A stretch of 64,000 bases of DNA. Origin: Liopterus haemorrhoidalis (lineage: Eukaryota > Arthropoda > Insecta > Coleoptera > Dytiscidae). Below the pieces are notes generated by a model. It was not told the DNA's origin, searched no databases, and saw only the letters and a list, made by a program, of their open reading frames with translations. The translations under genes were made by a program, and so were the position numbers. This document shows, piece after piece, positions 20,336 to 31,060 of the stretch (within the stretch, counting starts at the first letter, position 1; the number at the start of each line of letters is the position of its first letter). The stretch is from positions 29,586,356-29,650,355 of the forward strand of contig OZ020624.1 in assembly GCA_963971575.1 (NCBI GenBank). The letters run 5' to 3'.

Positions 20336-21721
20336 CAGTGTTCCGCAAACTTTTTGTGTTCAAGGTACACCTACCAAATCAAGAAATTTTAGAGGTACAC
20401 CGAAGAAAAAAACAATGTTTATTTAATATTTATTTATTATTAAAATCAATATAACATAAAAAGATGTTTAATGAGAAATGTGAGCCTGCTTAACTGAGCA
20501 CAGGCGATCAAAATTTGAGCAATCGTTGATAAGGCTGCTCGCATCTCTTCGTCGATCATCCTCAGCGCGTTCTCTTTTTTTTTTTGATTAAATCGTAGTG
20601 AGAGTTGAAAACCCCAATTCACGTAAGTAGCAAGAGAATTTGTAATAGCACGCTTTGAAAGCTGTGGATACTCATTTTTTATATGCAGCCAAAAATGTGC
20701 TAGCTCTATTTCGGAAAATTTTAGTTTTATTAGTTTATGTTCGATCAGTTTTTAGCTGCATGAATTCTTCCTGCTCGTTTATCGGTAAGTGTCCAGTCCA
20801 TAAGTTGCAGGTGACACTTAGGAAAATAAGATTTCATTGTTTCTGCTAATAGCTCCAAGTGTTTCACTATCAAAGCCAGCACTTTTTTTCTGAATCGGCA
20901 GCCATGACATTTGGGCACATTTCATTACTACCATTGGTAGCGTGGTTGATCCATAACACCAACTTAGCGCGAAAGCTTTCAATCTTGTCCAATGACGTTA
21001 TAATATTAGCATTCCTGCCTTGCATTTTTTTGTTGAGCTCATTTAAATGAGCGAATATGTCCGCCAGATATGCAAGTTTTGCTACCTATTCTTCTTTTTT
21101 AAACAGAGAAGCAAAATCTGAACCCTGGGGCTCTAAAAACGTCTGGGTCTCATTTTTTAGCTCGTAAATCCGAGAAAGCAATTTTCTGCGAGAAAGTCAT
21201 CGTACTTCTGTACGAAACGGAAGTGACTGATGATCTGTTCCCATTTCCTGACATACTTCATTAAACAGACGAGAGTTCAGCGGCCGCGACTTGATGTGAT
21301 TGATAATTTTGACGACTTCTTGTAGGACAGACAACAATTCATCAGGCAGAGACTTCGTCATCAGTGCTTCGCTGTGTAAAAAGCAACGTAAATTTTTAAT
21401 ATTAGGGTTTTTATCAGAAGCCCTGGTTATAAATCCCCTAATTTTTCCCGTCATAGTTGCTGCTTCGTCTGTGCAAATGCTTATACAGTCGTGCCATTCC
21501 AAATTATGCTCACTGAAGTACTGGTCTGTTTTGTAACAAGCTTAGGTTTTTTTTCGTTGACTCTGCTTCTTCTTGGGAATCATTAGTTTCATTTGACAAA
21601 CTTGCGGTACGTTTAACGAATTTATCCATTGTATTGACCAAAACTTGACATTTTTCCGCGGCACACCAACTAATGACCACGGTACACCAGTGTGCCGCGG
21701 CACACACTTTGCGGAACACTG
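20336..21721 (-). mobile_element. hAT element with decayed transposase (H1)
   Basis: The ends CAGTGTTCCGCAAA and the complement of TTTGCGGAACACTG form a 14-bp inverted repeat. Eight-base target copies flank it: ATCTAGAT (20328-20335) and ATGTAGAT (21722-21729), one mismatch. The interior encodes a ZBED5/SCAND3-type hAT transposase on the minus strand. A second hAT element begins at the base after the right-hand target copy. Confidence 0.9.
20485..21640 (-). pseudogene. hAT transposase, ZBED5/SCAND3-like, broken
   Basis: From its likely start near 21630 the minus strand reads MDKFVKRTASL. It then reads HDCISICTDEAATMTGKIRGF (the catalytic-domain block with the conserved CTDGA-like motif), KNLRCFLHSEAL, SRPLNSRLFNEVCQEMG, FRTEVRWLS-like and KLAYLADIFAHLNELNKKMQGR. 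Further down come FWLHIKNEYPQLS and the dimerisation tail EDDRRRDASS and RLCSVKQAH. The region between the N-terminus and the catalytic block is missing. Stops and frame changes occur several times, for example after TEVR. The live protein would excise and reinsert the element. This copy is dead. Confidence 0.88.
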
Positions 21722-21729
21722 ATGTAGAT

Positions 21730-22377
21730 CAGTGTTCCTTAAACGGGTGTCGAACCAAATATAGCTCACGTAAAATGTTATAGGTGCGAAAGCTAATCAA
21801 CATATTAGTTTATGATAAACAGACCGGCAAATATATGCAACGGTACTTTTGCCATAGGCGTGCTATTTTAAACTTTATTTTTAACGAATAATTCTGTAAT
21901 AATTTTTAACTTCTTTTTACTTCGGTTTCTAGGTTATGGTCATTATAATTAAGATATCTTTTTTCATTATGACATATGTCAAATGGATCGACATTTTAAA
22001 AAAGTGACATTTTTAAATACCAACATGACATACAATTTCAAATATGGAAACTATATTTTCTCAAAGCCTATTTGACATAGGAGATTGGTAAAAAAGGGTA
22101 GTGCCATTAAGAGTATCCTTATATAAAGAATTATGTCCAAATTTACCCTTACCACCAAATCCTATTGTGACACGTTGGGGAACTTGGCTTAAAGCGGCGT
22201 TATTTTATGTTAATTTTAAAGTTTTAAAAATTTTTATTTTCAATCTAACTCCGGATGCTGAAAGCATTATAATATCAAAAAATATTATACAAAAACCAAA
22301 TATTTATGAAGAGTTAAAGTTCATAAAGACTACCAATATTTATTACCGGTCCACGGACCAGTGGTTGGGAAACACTC
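21730..22377 (+). mobile_element. Second hAT element abutting the first (H2)
   Basis: The left end CAGTGTTCCTTAAACG starts one base after H1's target copy. The right end, read on the minus strand, is GAGTGTTTCCCAACC with the terminal C changed to G. The flanking 8-mers ATGTAGAT (21722-21729) and ATCTAGAG (22378-22385) match at six of eight. The interior is 648 bp and keeps a transposase fragment from a different hAT subfamily than H1. Confidence 0.65.
22095..22300 (+). pseudogene. hAT transposase fragment in H2
   Basis: The plus frame reads LYKELCPNLPLPPNPIV, then TRWGTWLKAALFYV, then NFKVLKIFIFNLTPDAES. The PLPP-P-TRWGTWL-AA pattern is characteristic of a hAT transposase group seen in uncharacterised arthropod proteins. 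It covers only the segment after the catalytic core. The remainder is lost, and the open frame simply reads into the terminal repeat at 22377. Confidence 0.65.
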
Positions 22378-22385
22378 ATCTAGAG

Positions 22386-22985
22386 TCTTAGTTTTGACCC
22401 ACTGTACTATGAAGACTTGTGAAAATTGCATATGATATTAGTTAATATGAAAGACGGGAATTATTTAAAACTTTATAGTAGTTTTATTCTAAATTTTCTG
22501 TATCTGCTATTGGCAACACATTTTTAAATCGACCTCTTCTCATTTCTCCAATGAAGTCCCTTTATCCTTCCATCCTCTCTGTCCTTATTCGTGAAGTCAG
22601 ATGCCCTCACCCTTAAGGTAATTGAGTATTTTGCGGCACAAGGATCATTGCTGATTGTGATAAATCGTTCAGAAAATAGAACAGGAGATACAATCCTGAA
22701 ACTGTATAGTACAGGAATCTGGACAACGTAAAAAAAACTCCACACTCATGTTGACTACAAGATTTCAAGATATAAATCTTAAATCGACTGTGTAGGGATA
22801 AAAATGGGTTTGTAAAATTTTTTTAGAACCCAATTATTTATTATGAGAGGAATAAAAGTTTTTGGATTATAGAAAATGGGAAATTGAACATCTTTCAGAC
22901 CGTAGAAATCCTCTTCCTCCTTACGTTTTAAACCCATAGGTTGGTATGCAGCATTTTTACATGCCAGTGTTGTAATAGATACACT
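22386..22985. other. AT-rich spacer
   Basis: Minus open frames at 22524-22745 and 22779-23012 were examined and not recognised. Confidence 0.35.
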
Positions 22986-23115
22986 CAAAAAAATATCTAG
23001 ATACAGATACAAATAATGTAACGATCTAAAAAATATCTGAAATACAGATACAAGATACTTAAATTTAAATATCTAGATAGAGATACAGATACATATTTCA
23101 AAAAGTATCTAATTT
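22986..23115. repeat. Degenerate GATACA-rich repeat
   Basis: AGATACAGATAC, ATATCT and TATCTAGATA units recur with A/T spacers over about 130 bp, giving many short self-complementary stretches. Confidence 0.6.
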
Positions 23116-23152
23116 ATACTTAAAAAGGTACCTAGTTCAACCGTCAAACCGT

Positions 23153-23851
23153 CTTACTCTTAATAATAATAAAACCCAACAAATTATTTTTTCACTGAAC
23201 CGCAATATTGATATTAATATTCAGTTTGGGGGGCCAATCAAATTTCTTGGGATTTATATCGATAGTACACTTAGCTGGCACGATCACATTAACTATTTGG
23301 CAAACGTTCTTAAAAGGGTTATCTATGCGTTCATCAGGCTGAAAACGTCTGTATCATTCGATATGCTGCGTATGTTTTATTTTGCTGCTTTTCAGTCGCG
23401 CTTAACTTACGGCATAATTCACTGGGGTTTAAGTTCATCTGTCAACAGAATTTTCTTACTCCAAAAACGTGCTGTAAGAATCCTGAATAATGTTCCTAAC
23501 AGGCACCACTGCCGAGAGCTCTTTAAGAAATGCAGCATTTTGTCTTTCTATAGTTTATTTGTTTATGTTTGTCTGGTATACGTTAAAGAAAACCCGAACA
23601 AATTTGTAACCGTATCCTCTAGACATGTTTACAATGTTCGCTCTGCTGGCAACATCAGACTACCAAGACTTAGATTGTCTAAATCTAGGAATGGTATTTT
23701 TTTCGCAGCCACTTTCTTTAACTACCTACCAGTCTCTTTAAAAAATTTGTCAATCAGATTATTTAAGTTCAAGATTAAAAAAATTCTTATTGAGAATTGT
23801 CTCTACAATTCGGACGAGTTTTTCAAAATTAATTTCAATAATTACACCTAA
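23153..23851 (+). pseudogene. Jockey-like LINE RT C-terminal half, open frame intact (family J1, copy 1)
   Basis: A single uninterrupted frame of 232 codons starts within the RT domain (NKTQQIIFSLNRN, IKFLGIYIDSTLSWHDHI). It continues through the thumb (FYFAAFQSRLTYGIIHWG) and QKRAVRILNNVPNRHHCRELFKK to a natural stop. The 5' part, including the catalytic YADD box, is absent, so this is a 5'-truncated insertion. The 3' untranslated region ends in an ATT-repeat tail near 24020-24047. It is very similar to 55613-56504. The truncated frame has no plausible function of its own. Confidence 0.88.
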
Positions 23852-24047
23852 CATGTAAGCTGTTTTTCTACCTTTGTTAATTTTATATATACATATTTTT
23901 TTTCTCTTATCTATCATAATTATTTTCATTTTTCAATGTTTTCAAATGTTATTCTACTTTCGTTTAATTCAATTATCATATATGTACTGACAAATGTAAA
24001 CGTCGTAAGATGTCTAGCATGAAATAAATATTATTATTATTTATTAC
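23852..24047 (+). mobile_element. 3' UTR and (ATT)n tail of LINE J1 copy 1
   Basis: Non-coding continuation of the LINE to GAAATAAATATTATTATT, the short-repeat tail used by this family. The tail marks the insertion boundary. No target duplication was identified. Confidence 0.65.
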
Positions 24048-24164
24048 CTCCCATGCCTGCCATGTGTATTCAGCAGTGATAAGATTCACCTGGTTCGCTC
24101 GAACCGTTTGTTAAGAAATTTTAAGTTCGGCGAACCGCTTGTTAAAATAGTTTAGATACAGGGA

Positions 24165-24225
24165 ATGACCATAGTCGTCAGTTCAGCAGAAGTGGAAAGA
24201 TGCTTTTGTTGGAAATATTAATTAA
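24165..24225 (+). pseudogene. hAT dimerisation-domain remnant
   Basis: The plus frame reads VVSSAEVERCFCW. This matches the signature VSSAEVERSFS of the hAT C-terminal dimerisation domain. Only about 20 codons remain. The position near the left end of H3 implies most of the gene was deleted. Confidence 0.6.
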
Positions 24226-24669
24226 TATTTTTGTTATGTTGTGTAAACAAATTTGCAGACCGCCGGTCGGCTTAACAGGAAAAGGTTTATGGCAGTCCCT
24301 AATGGTTTATAGCGGGCTAATTCTTTTTAAGTTAAGCCGACATCTGGGGTCCATATTTTTTATTAGTTCTTAAGATGTACTAGAACTGAATATTAAAAAT
24401 TCAGTCACTATTCAGATTTTGTATCTGTAACACTGTATTTTTTATTTTGTTTAATAAACTTTACTAACCTACCAGTTCTCTTTTATTTTATTCTTGTCTT
24501 ACACAAAATAACGTAATCCCAACAGCTTTAGCCTTATGAAATAATATATGCACAGAAAAACGAAACTGACTGATCGTTTCAAATATAAATAATATAATAG
24601 TTATTTATTTGTATGGTTTGTCTTTAATAGATTGGAATCCAGTACCGATAGTGCTAAATTGGTTAAGAA

Positions 24670-25041
24670 CCCAGCAAACATTCAACTAACGGCCGAATGC
24701 CGGCTAACTGCTTTTATGCTGGTAAATTACTGGCACCAAAAGTAAGTGCAACGCCAGTATTAATAATGTACTTCACATTTGTATTTCGCATTCCGCCTAT
24801 ACGAAGTACTTTACCAGCATTTTATAAGCACTCTTCTTCACTCATACTTTTTACTTAAAACCATCAGAAATAAATCTTGCAACTAATGCGATTATTTTGC
24901 ACTTTACCGTTGCTGGGCCGGCAACTGATACATCAATGGGCCAGTAACGGCCACGGGGACACCAGGGTACTGGCCCATTACTTTCAATGCCGGGGAGTAT
25001 GTGCTTTACCAGTACTGGCCCGTATAAAAATGTTTGCTGGG
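24670..25041. mobile_element. MITE with CCCAGCAAACATT ends (family C, copy 1)
   Basis: 372 bp bounded by CCCAGCAAACATT and its complement AATGTTTGCTGGG. It has several internal TACTGGCCC and GGGCCAGTA palindromic modules. There is no coding capacity. The minus open frame 24851-25123 is chance. Flanks AAGAA and AAGCA match at four of five, which does not settle the target-site length. A longer reversed copy lies at 44640-45289. Confidence 0.8.
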
Positions 25042-25261
25042 AAGCAACCATAGTTTGGATAAACTTCGTGGAAAAACAAAAACGGAAGTAGAAGTGACAG
25101 AAAACTAGAGGGCTATTTGGCAATATTTAAAATAATTACATATCTTAATGTTTAATTTAAATAAATATACTATTTTGAATTGTGTAAAAATGTTGTGTTT
25201 TTAAACATTTACCCCTGCGAACCGGTTGTTGAGCTAATTGAATCCCATCACTGGTACTCAC

Positions 25262-26034
25262 TCAGTCCTTTTAGTTCCACGTACGTATTTCAATTCATAT
25301 CTTCAATTGTCTGTTTTATGTACTTTGGCTTGGTCTACCCCTACCGTTCTTTTCTTCGACTGTTCCGTACTGAATTTTAGACATACATTCTTTTCAGAGA
25401 TTACAGTGTTCAAAGTTCTATAAATCGTTGAATTTATTAAGCGGTATAAATTAAAATATTTAATTGTAAATTCTTGGCATGTTTACTGTGGTACACTGCT
25501 AGTACTTACGTTAAGCTTACAAGAAGCTTATGTGAAAATAGTGGCTTAATTGTCGCGCCAAGAGGTTTTAAATTAAATTTAATACTTTAATACTAAACAG
25601 TCTAGAATGTTTGCAAACTGCGATATTTTATACATTTATTACTTTGACATGAAATCTTTAACGACAGTTATTCTACCTAGGGCAAACTTATATTCTACTA
25701 AAGGTAAATAGATTTTGGTTGTATAGTTGGGTGGATAGTTCGATGGTTTATATTGTTAACAACAAGAGACATTCATTGACAAATTTATGCATTTTGTCGT
25801 TACAAAATTGTTTTCTTAATATACATCTTTTGAAAAATTGTTTAGTTGTATATTTAAACACAAGTTTCATAAGGTTTTGCCGCATGCCTTTTATTAAAAG
25901 TTAGAAAAAGAATGGCAAAGCGACAAGTTTGGTAAAAAGCTATATGTAATGAGTTCTTAATAAATTTTTTTCTATTTTGCGCGCAATAAAAAAACATCCC
26001 TGATTAGGGAATTTGGTATATGAATGTTGACAGA
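25262..26034. other. AT-rich spacer
   Basis: Open frames at 25180-25904 carry no motif I recognise. Confidence 0.35.
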
Positions 26035-26172
26035 CACTTAAAAATAGAGGCATTCATGAAAACACCATAAGAATTATGAAAAGTCTGTATAAAGATAGCA
26101 AGAATTATGTCAGAACATCAAATGAAGTATCAAGATCTTTTATAACTGAAAACGGACTCAGACAAGGATGCC
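26035..26172 (+). pseudogene. RTE-like LINE RT fragment
   Basis: The plus frame reads LKNRGIHENTIRIMKSLYKD and then SFITENGLRQGCLLTPLL. This is the RT segment leading into the GLRQGCVLSPLLF block of RTE-type reverse transcriptases. It is cut at about 26172, where minus-strand LINE sequence begins. Only about 45 codons remain. Confidence 0.7.
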
Positions 26173-26189
26173 TACTTACTCCTCTATTA

Positions 26190-26469
26190 TAAATTATATG
26201 TGCGATACACAGTCAAAAGCTTTGGAAAGGTCAAAAAAGATGTTAACACCTCTCTCCAGGGTATCGAAAATGTCGTTGAACAAGGACACCGCAGCTTTAA
26301 ATGTTGAAAGTGTCGGATGAAAACCAAATTGTTTTGCTGACAGTATATTATGTATTGTTCAAAAAATTTAATATCTATCATAAATTGTCCTCTCTACTAC
26401 CTTTGGAATAATTAGAGTTAAACTTATTGGCCTGTATTTGGACGGATTGTTCGGGTCTACTATTTTTGT
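26190..26469 (-). pseudogene. Jockey/CR1-like RT fragment, 3' side of a nested insertion
   Basis: The minus frame reads NPSKYRPISLTLIIPKVVER, then LSAKQFGFHPTLSTFKAA, then [15 protein letters not shown]. This is the start of the RT domain (YRPISL, QFGF, DLSKAFD). Its upstream continuation lies beyond the RTE insertion, at 27338-27400. The target copy TCTACTATTTTTGT ends at 26469. Confidence 0.75.
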
Positions 26470-27337
26470 CATCATCATCATCATCAAGCCTTGTCCATCA
26501 TCGGGTGATTTTGGACTGCCTCTGATAGCATAGGCTGTCAATAAAATTTCTCCATCGAACTCGTCTATCTGCCATAGGCTTCAAGTCGGTTATAAAGTCT
26601 TTTGTCTTGGTTTGGAGAGCTCAATGCATTTATTTATAGCAGGGTTGAGCGACGTCAGGTGTCCTTGAGTCGCCCTCTACGCCTACTGCCCTGAGGGTTG
26701 TATGTTACTATCGACACACTTCGATAGGAGCCCTTCGAAGAGTGTGCCCTAACCATCCATACTTTCTTCTTTTTATTTGCAAATTAATGTCCATTTGACC
26801 AGTTCTTTCCCCCAATTCTACGTGGCCAATAAATGCGAAGGATTCTTCGAAGACATTGATTTACAAATACTCGCACTCTTCTCTTGATAGCTTCTGTTAC
26901 GAACCAAGTCTTGCAGCCGTACAGAAGAACTGACGTCACGCATGTACTGAATATGATAGTTTTCGTGGAAGTACTGTAGATCGCCGAATTCCATACAGGG
27001 CTAAGTTGGATGAAGTCGCCTCTCGCTTTGCGTATTCTACTTTCCACATCTATATCCGCGCCACCGTCCACAGACACAACACTCCCCAAGTACTGGAAAT
27101 CATCCACACGCTCGATTTGATGGTTACCGAGCAGTAAAGGTCTATCGGTTTCTGCATTTATCCGCTTCTTTTGTTTTGGAGCTATTAATTTTCAATCCAA
27201 CTTTTGCAGATTCAATCGTGAGGTCATTCAGTTTTCGCTGCATGTCTCTATACTTATGCGACAACTCACATTTATCGTCTGCAAAATCCAGTGACTCCAG
27301 TCTGACTTTTGGTGTTAGCGGATTCCAAATGATTTGT
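26470..27337 (-). mobile_element. 5'-truncated RTE-like LINE (family R1, copy 1)
   Basis: The insertion is flanked by the exact 14-bp duplication TCTACTATTTTTGT (26456-26469 and 27338-27351). It ends in a CATCATCATCAT tail when read on the plus strand. It contains the post-catalytic half of an RTE-like RT and its basic tail. A second copy of the family, also with a clean duplication, is at 54037-54858. The insertion interrupts an older LINE on the same strand. Confidence 0.9.
26500..27310 (-). pseudogene. RTE-like RT thumb and tail (R1 copy 1)
   Basis: From the 5' end the minus strand reads DKCELSHKYRDMQRKLNDLT, INSSKTKE, and after a frame change the open frame 26784-27107. That frame holds FQYLGSVVSVDGGADIDVES, LLYGCKTWFVTEAIKRRVRVFVNQ and RRILRIYWPRRIG. 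The tail RRRGRLKDTWRRS-like and RRVRWRNFIDSLC follow with stops. The YLGS and YGCKTW blocks and the basic RWRNFIDSLC end are typical of RTE-like proteins, often annotated as craniofacial development protein 2-like. The catalytic YADD lies upstream and is absent because of 5' truncation. Confidence 0.8.
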
Positions 27338-27400
27338 TCTACTATTTTTGTAGATCAGTATAAATTTGTATAATTTGAATAAATACTTTACACTAATTAT
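27338..27400 (-). pseudogene. Upstream continuation of the interrupted Jockey/CR1-like RT
   Basis: The minus strand here decodes to a decayed version of the LYK-KxxDP stretch expected just before NPSKYRPISL, which resumes at 26469. The reading is short and contains a stop, so it rests mainly on the target-duplication geometry. Confidence 0.4.
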
Positions 27401-28110
27401 TTGGCATAGACAGGAGTTAAACTCAAGACCATACCCTTACTAATTGTCAAATAACAAAAACAAATGATTGCTTTCGGTCACAGTCTTGCGGATTTATAAT
27501 ATCTTGTTGAGTTTTATAGTGAAACAAAATTAAATTTAGAAAATCTAATATTTTTATTGGAATTTGGTTTGAATGTTCAAAGTGTTCATAGACGTGAGTT
27601 GTAAGAAATGTCCTCTTATTACCACGGAACTCGACAATGCTCTTTGCCCTATTGCATCTGTTTGAAACGTTTCCTCCAATGAAAACGGTTAGAATTTCCA
27701 GTGTCTTTATTCTGACTCCTTATGGACTCATTCAAAGTAATGTTTGCTCCAGAATGGTGCCATTAAATTTTTGTTGTGCTCTTTTTAAACCTTTGTATAA
27801 ATTCAGAAAGAGTTTTTTACACTAAGATTTTGTTTGCATTCAGATCAAGTTAAGTTTCATTAAAATTCGAAATTTTAAATTAGGTACTTTAGAATTAAAT
27901 AGAACATTTCATGGTTTCTAATTCAAGAAATCAAAATACACAACTAGAACTATTCATATTAAGTTATTTTATATCTTTTAGACAACAAAATCTGTCCATG
28001 ATAACTATATAATCACACACGTTACATAGTAATGCAACTATCGTGCAAGCATTACTCAGTTCCTACATTTGGCTTGCATATGTTTGTAGCCCTCTCCTAC
28101 ATTGCCACGT
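27401..28110. other. AT-rich spacer
   Basis: Nothing recognised. The open frame 27637-27825 was checked on both strands without a match to a known motif. Confidence 0.3.
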
Positions 28111-28142
28111 CTCCTTATTTATTTATTTATTTATTTATTTAA
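28111..28142. repeat. (TTTA)n microsatellite
   Basis: About seven tandem TTTA units. Confidence 0.9.
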
Positions 28143-28259
28143 TACATCTTTCCCAACAGCATAGCAAAAATTGGACAGGAACATAATTAAAAATATTAAG
28201 ACTTAAAAATTAAAAACTATTAAACATAAGAAATTATAATACACAAAAATAAGTAATTA

Positions 28260-29650
28260 TTAGAACAGTTCAATTATTGTATTCTGCTCATAATATGAAC
28301 ACAACCTGTTCAATGGGGATTTAAGGTAGGGTGACCATTTTCTTGGAGAAAGCAATGCGGGACGGAGCAAAAAAAGGTCGTCACTTCCGAAATATAAGTG
28401 AAGAGCAAACAAAAAAAATGTCCTCACCTCCCAAATATAAGTAAAGAGCAAAAAAAGCTCTTTACCTCCCAAATATAAGTACAGAGCAAAATTCGGCCCT
28501 GGGGACACCAAATCAAAATGCGGGACGAATGGTCACCCTAATTTAAGGAATAGGTATGTGCTTGGGGAAGATAAAAAGGTGAGGAATGCCTTGTACGGAA
28601 AGATGGGATGTGGAAATTTAATTGTTGAAGGGAATGTGGATCGTCAATAAGATATGATGCTAATTTTTTAAGATAATTTGTGGAGCTTAACTCACGATGC
28701 TCACTTAAAGATTTGATAGAAAAAATATTAAGAAGGGTACTATATGAGAGATCTAAAGGGGGGTAGGATCCCATAACTTTAGATGAACTTTAAAAATATA
28801 TGTTGCACTTTTTCAATGGCATTCTTTTGAATATCATAAATGGGATCCTATACTATTGAACAATATTCAATTTTGGAGCGAATGAATGCATAGTTAAGTG
28901 TGAAGATAACGTTTATATTGAAAAAGTGCGTGAATTCCTTATAATAAATCCTAGCATTTTATAAGACGAAGAACAAATCGTATCTATATGCGAGTTGAAA
29001 GTAAGTACTATCAAACTCAATGCCCAGATCCCGGGTACTTTCGCAACGAGTAAGCAACTGATTAAGTATCGAATAGGGGAAATAGTGTAGTTACATTTTC
29101 GTGTAAATGTCAGAATTTTGCATTTAGAAAGATTGAGGTTAAGTTTGCGTAAGGTGCACCAATTAGAGATATTTTCCAAGTTGTTTTGAAGAATGTGGCC
29201 AATCATTATTTGAAGAGATAGTTCGAAAAATTTTGAGATCTTCGGCAAAAACTAATCTTTCACTGACTATTACATTATTAATGTCATCAATAAAATAAAG
29301 TAATAAAAATATATAAATAAAGAAGAGGACCTAAATTTGATCCTTGTGGGACTTAAGTGACTTTAAAACGTGAGGTTGTATGGCCACAATAGCAAACAGA
29401 TTGCGATCTAGAAAATACGACGACAATAACGCTATCAGTGCTGGTGAAAATCCAAAAATTTTAAGTTTTTCAATGATAATTTGGAGATTAATTGTGCCAA
29501 AGGCTATGGCAAAATCGATATACACAACGTCTACCTGATTATTGCTATCCAGAGCAAACGAAACGTAATGCGTGAAATAACAAAGATGCTCGACGTGGAT
29601 CTGTGTTGCATAAAGCCATGTTGTGAAAAGGATAGTTTATTTTTTATATT
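28260..29650 (-). pseudogene. Jockey/CR1-like LINE RT, large decayed fragment
   Basis: From 29650 downward the minus strand encodes LSFSQHGFMQHRSTSSI, VYIDFAIAFGTINLQIIIEK (the DFAKAFD block, partly mutated), FGFSPALIALLSSYFLDRN, the catalytic box altered to VFAEDLKI near 29240, and LENISNWCTLRKLNLNLSKC. The thumb follows, and the C-terminus is INFHIPS-like, FRTRHSSPFY and RLCSYYEQN. Frame changes and stops are frequent. The altered catalytic box (AED for ADD) alone would inactivate it. It is split near the C-terminus by the MITE at 28327-28540. Confidence 0.8.
28327..28540. mobile_element. Small hAT MITE inside the LINE
   Basis: The ends TAGGGTGACCAT and its complement ATGGTCACCCTA are flanked by the perfect 8-bp duplication ATTTAAGG (28319-28326 and 28541-28548). 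The interior contains three imperfect tandem units of about 45 bp, each with AAATATAAGT followed by AGAGCAAA. The minus open frame 28260-28511 runs across the boundary and is not a gene. Confidence 0.92.
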
Positions 29651-31060
29651 GAAGTAGATATTAACAGTATTTCCTGTCTTATGTCTGTGGACGTGGACGA
29701 GTGACGTTAAGCTTACATTTTATTTAGAATTGTATCAAATATTATAATAAAAAATGCCAAAAGCTATTAGTAGCCGCGTCCAAAAGATGGTTCTATCGCC
29801 TCGTAACATTAGAATAGCACCTGAGGAAGCTAACAATTGTTTAGAGAAACATTGTGTTTCTAAAATATAAGTATTGTCCAAAAAGCTGAGTGACTCTTAT
29901 TCTTTCTCTTACCATTTAATTATTTGGACGTAAAACATTTTCCATTATTCCAACTCTTGTGTTAAAATATTAACTTTTTATAGTCAAAACTGATTTTAGA
30001 ATTGATTAATTCCATAGCAGTCGTGGTGAGAGCAAGTTAAACTAAAAGAAAGTGTAAAATAACTTTTTGATCAGTTTATTTACTTTTGTTATTCGCATTA
30101 TGATTTGTTGATTATGATAATCTTAATATTTAATGCTGATTCTGTTGTTTCCGTATTATTACCATTACATTTCTCTGTTAACGTTTCCACAAACACGATT
30201 ATAAATTCAAACAGTTGCTAAATAGGATTTCTATAGTTATTAACCTATATTAATGTTTATAACTAGTTTTGATGTTTGGAGACTATGTTTAAAATTGCAT
30301 CGAATAATTCTAAAGCTAATTTCTGGATCAGACATTTAATCTAATTGAGAGTGGACTTGTTAAAATTTTACGAGTAAAATAAGAATTTGATGAAACGACT
30401 TGGTTTTTTTCTGGTTTTTATAAAGCTTAATCATATAGAATATTGACGTTGTCTGCGTCTTGAAGGGTACAAAAAATAATATTACACTTTTTCAAAACCA
30501 CAAAAAATTATTGATTAATACTTTTATTTTACCAAATTTTATTTATTTTTCTTTGTAATGTTATCCTCGATAGTGGATGATAGACTAGACTTTACACGTC
30601 TTTGTGAAACATGAAATACGAGGTGTGAATCAGTCAGGATGTATTTTGGCCTCACTCACATAAGTCCTCCATCTAGATCTATTAACTGTCAGGTCATGCT
30701 ATGTACCCTGTATACCCATACTTGTTAGATCTTCGGTTAAACAAATATAGCCTTGTAGCGGCTAAGTCATAAAACTCCTAACGGCTGGCCTTCGAGGGTT
30801 AGTCAGTACAAGTTGAGACGTGTTTGTGGACAGTTTTGTCAAGAAGTGTATTTGAATAGTAATTGTTTTGTGAGCATTATACAGTTTTTATTGTGATTTG
30901 TGTGAGTTTTGTTAAATTTAAGGACGTAGTTTACACTAACTGTTTCATGTTAAATTGTTTAATTCTTAGTTTAGTTCAATCATAGTTTTTTCATGTAATA
31001 AAATTTTCAATTATAATAGGTTATAGTAAGTATTAATTTATTTAGATAGATTTAAAAAAG
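29651..31060. other. AT-rich stretch with a few suggestive words
   Basis: Near 29820 CACCTGAGGAAGCT with AGAGAAACATTGTG resembles untranslated regions of Penelope-like elements. At 30740-31030 a somewhat GC-richer block ends near a GTAAGT splice-donor match (31027). Neither is conclusive. Confidence 0.3.

Larger units (their letters stand above)
24074..25253 (+). mobile_element. hAT element containing a nested MITE (H3)
   Basis: The ends CAGTGATAAGATTCA and the complement of TGAATCCCATCACTG match at 13 of 15. Subterminal GGTTCG/CGAACC motifs occur at both sides. Flanks GTATTCAG (24066-24073) and GTACTCAC (25254-25261) match at six of eight, so the target duplication has aged. It holds a transposase dimerisation remnant near 24165-24225, and a different MITE at 24670-25041 sits inside. 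Confidence 0.7.

Noticed and set aside
24851..25123. 90-codon minus open frame, and the similar 44672-44905 plus open frame
   Set aside because: Both arise from the same non-coding MITE family. Their similarity reflects the repeat, not a conserved protein.
27600..27830. Possible coding segment
   Set aside because: No frame on either strand showed a motif I could name, and stops are frequent.
30740..31030. Possible second non-coding exon with GTAAGT at 31027
   Set aside because: The initiator and downstream element spacing does not fit, and GTAAGT is expected by chance about 30 times in this window on both strands.
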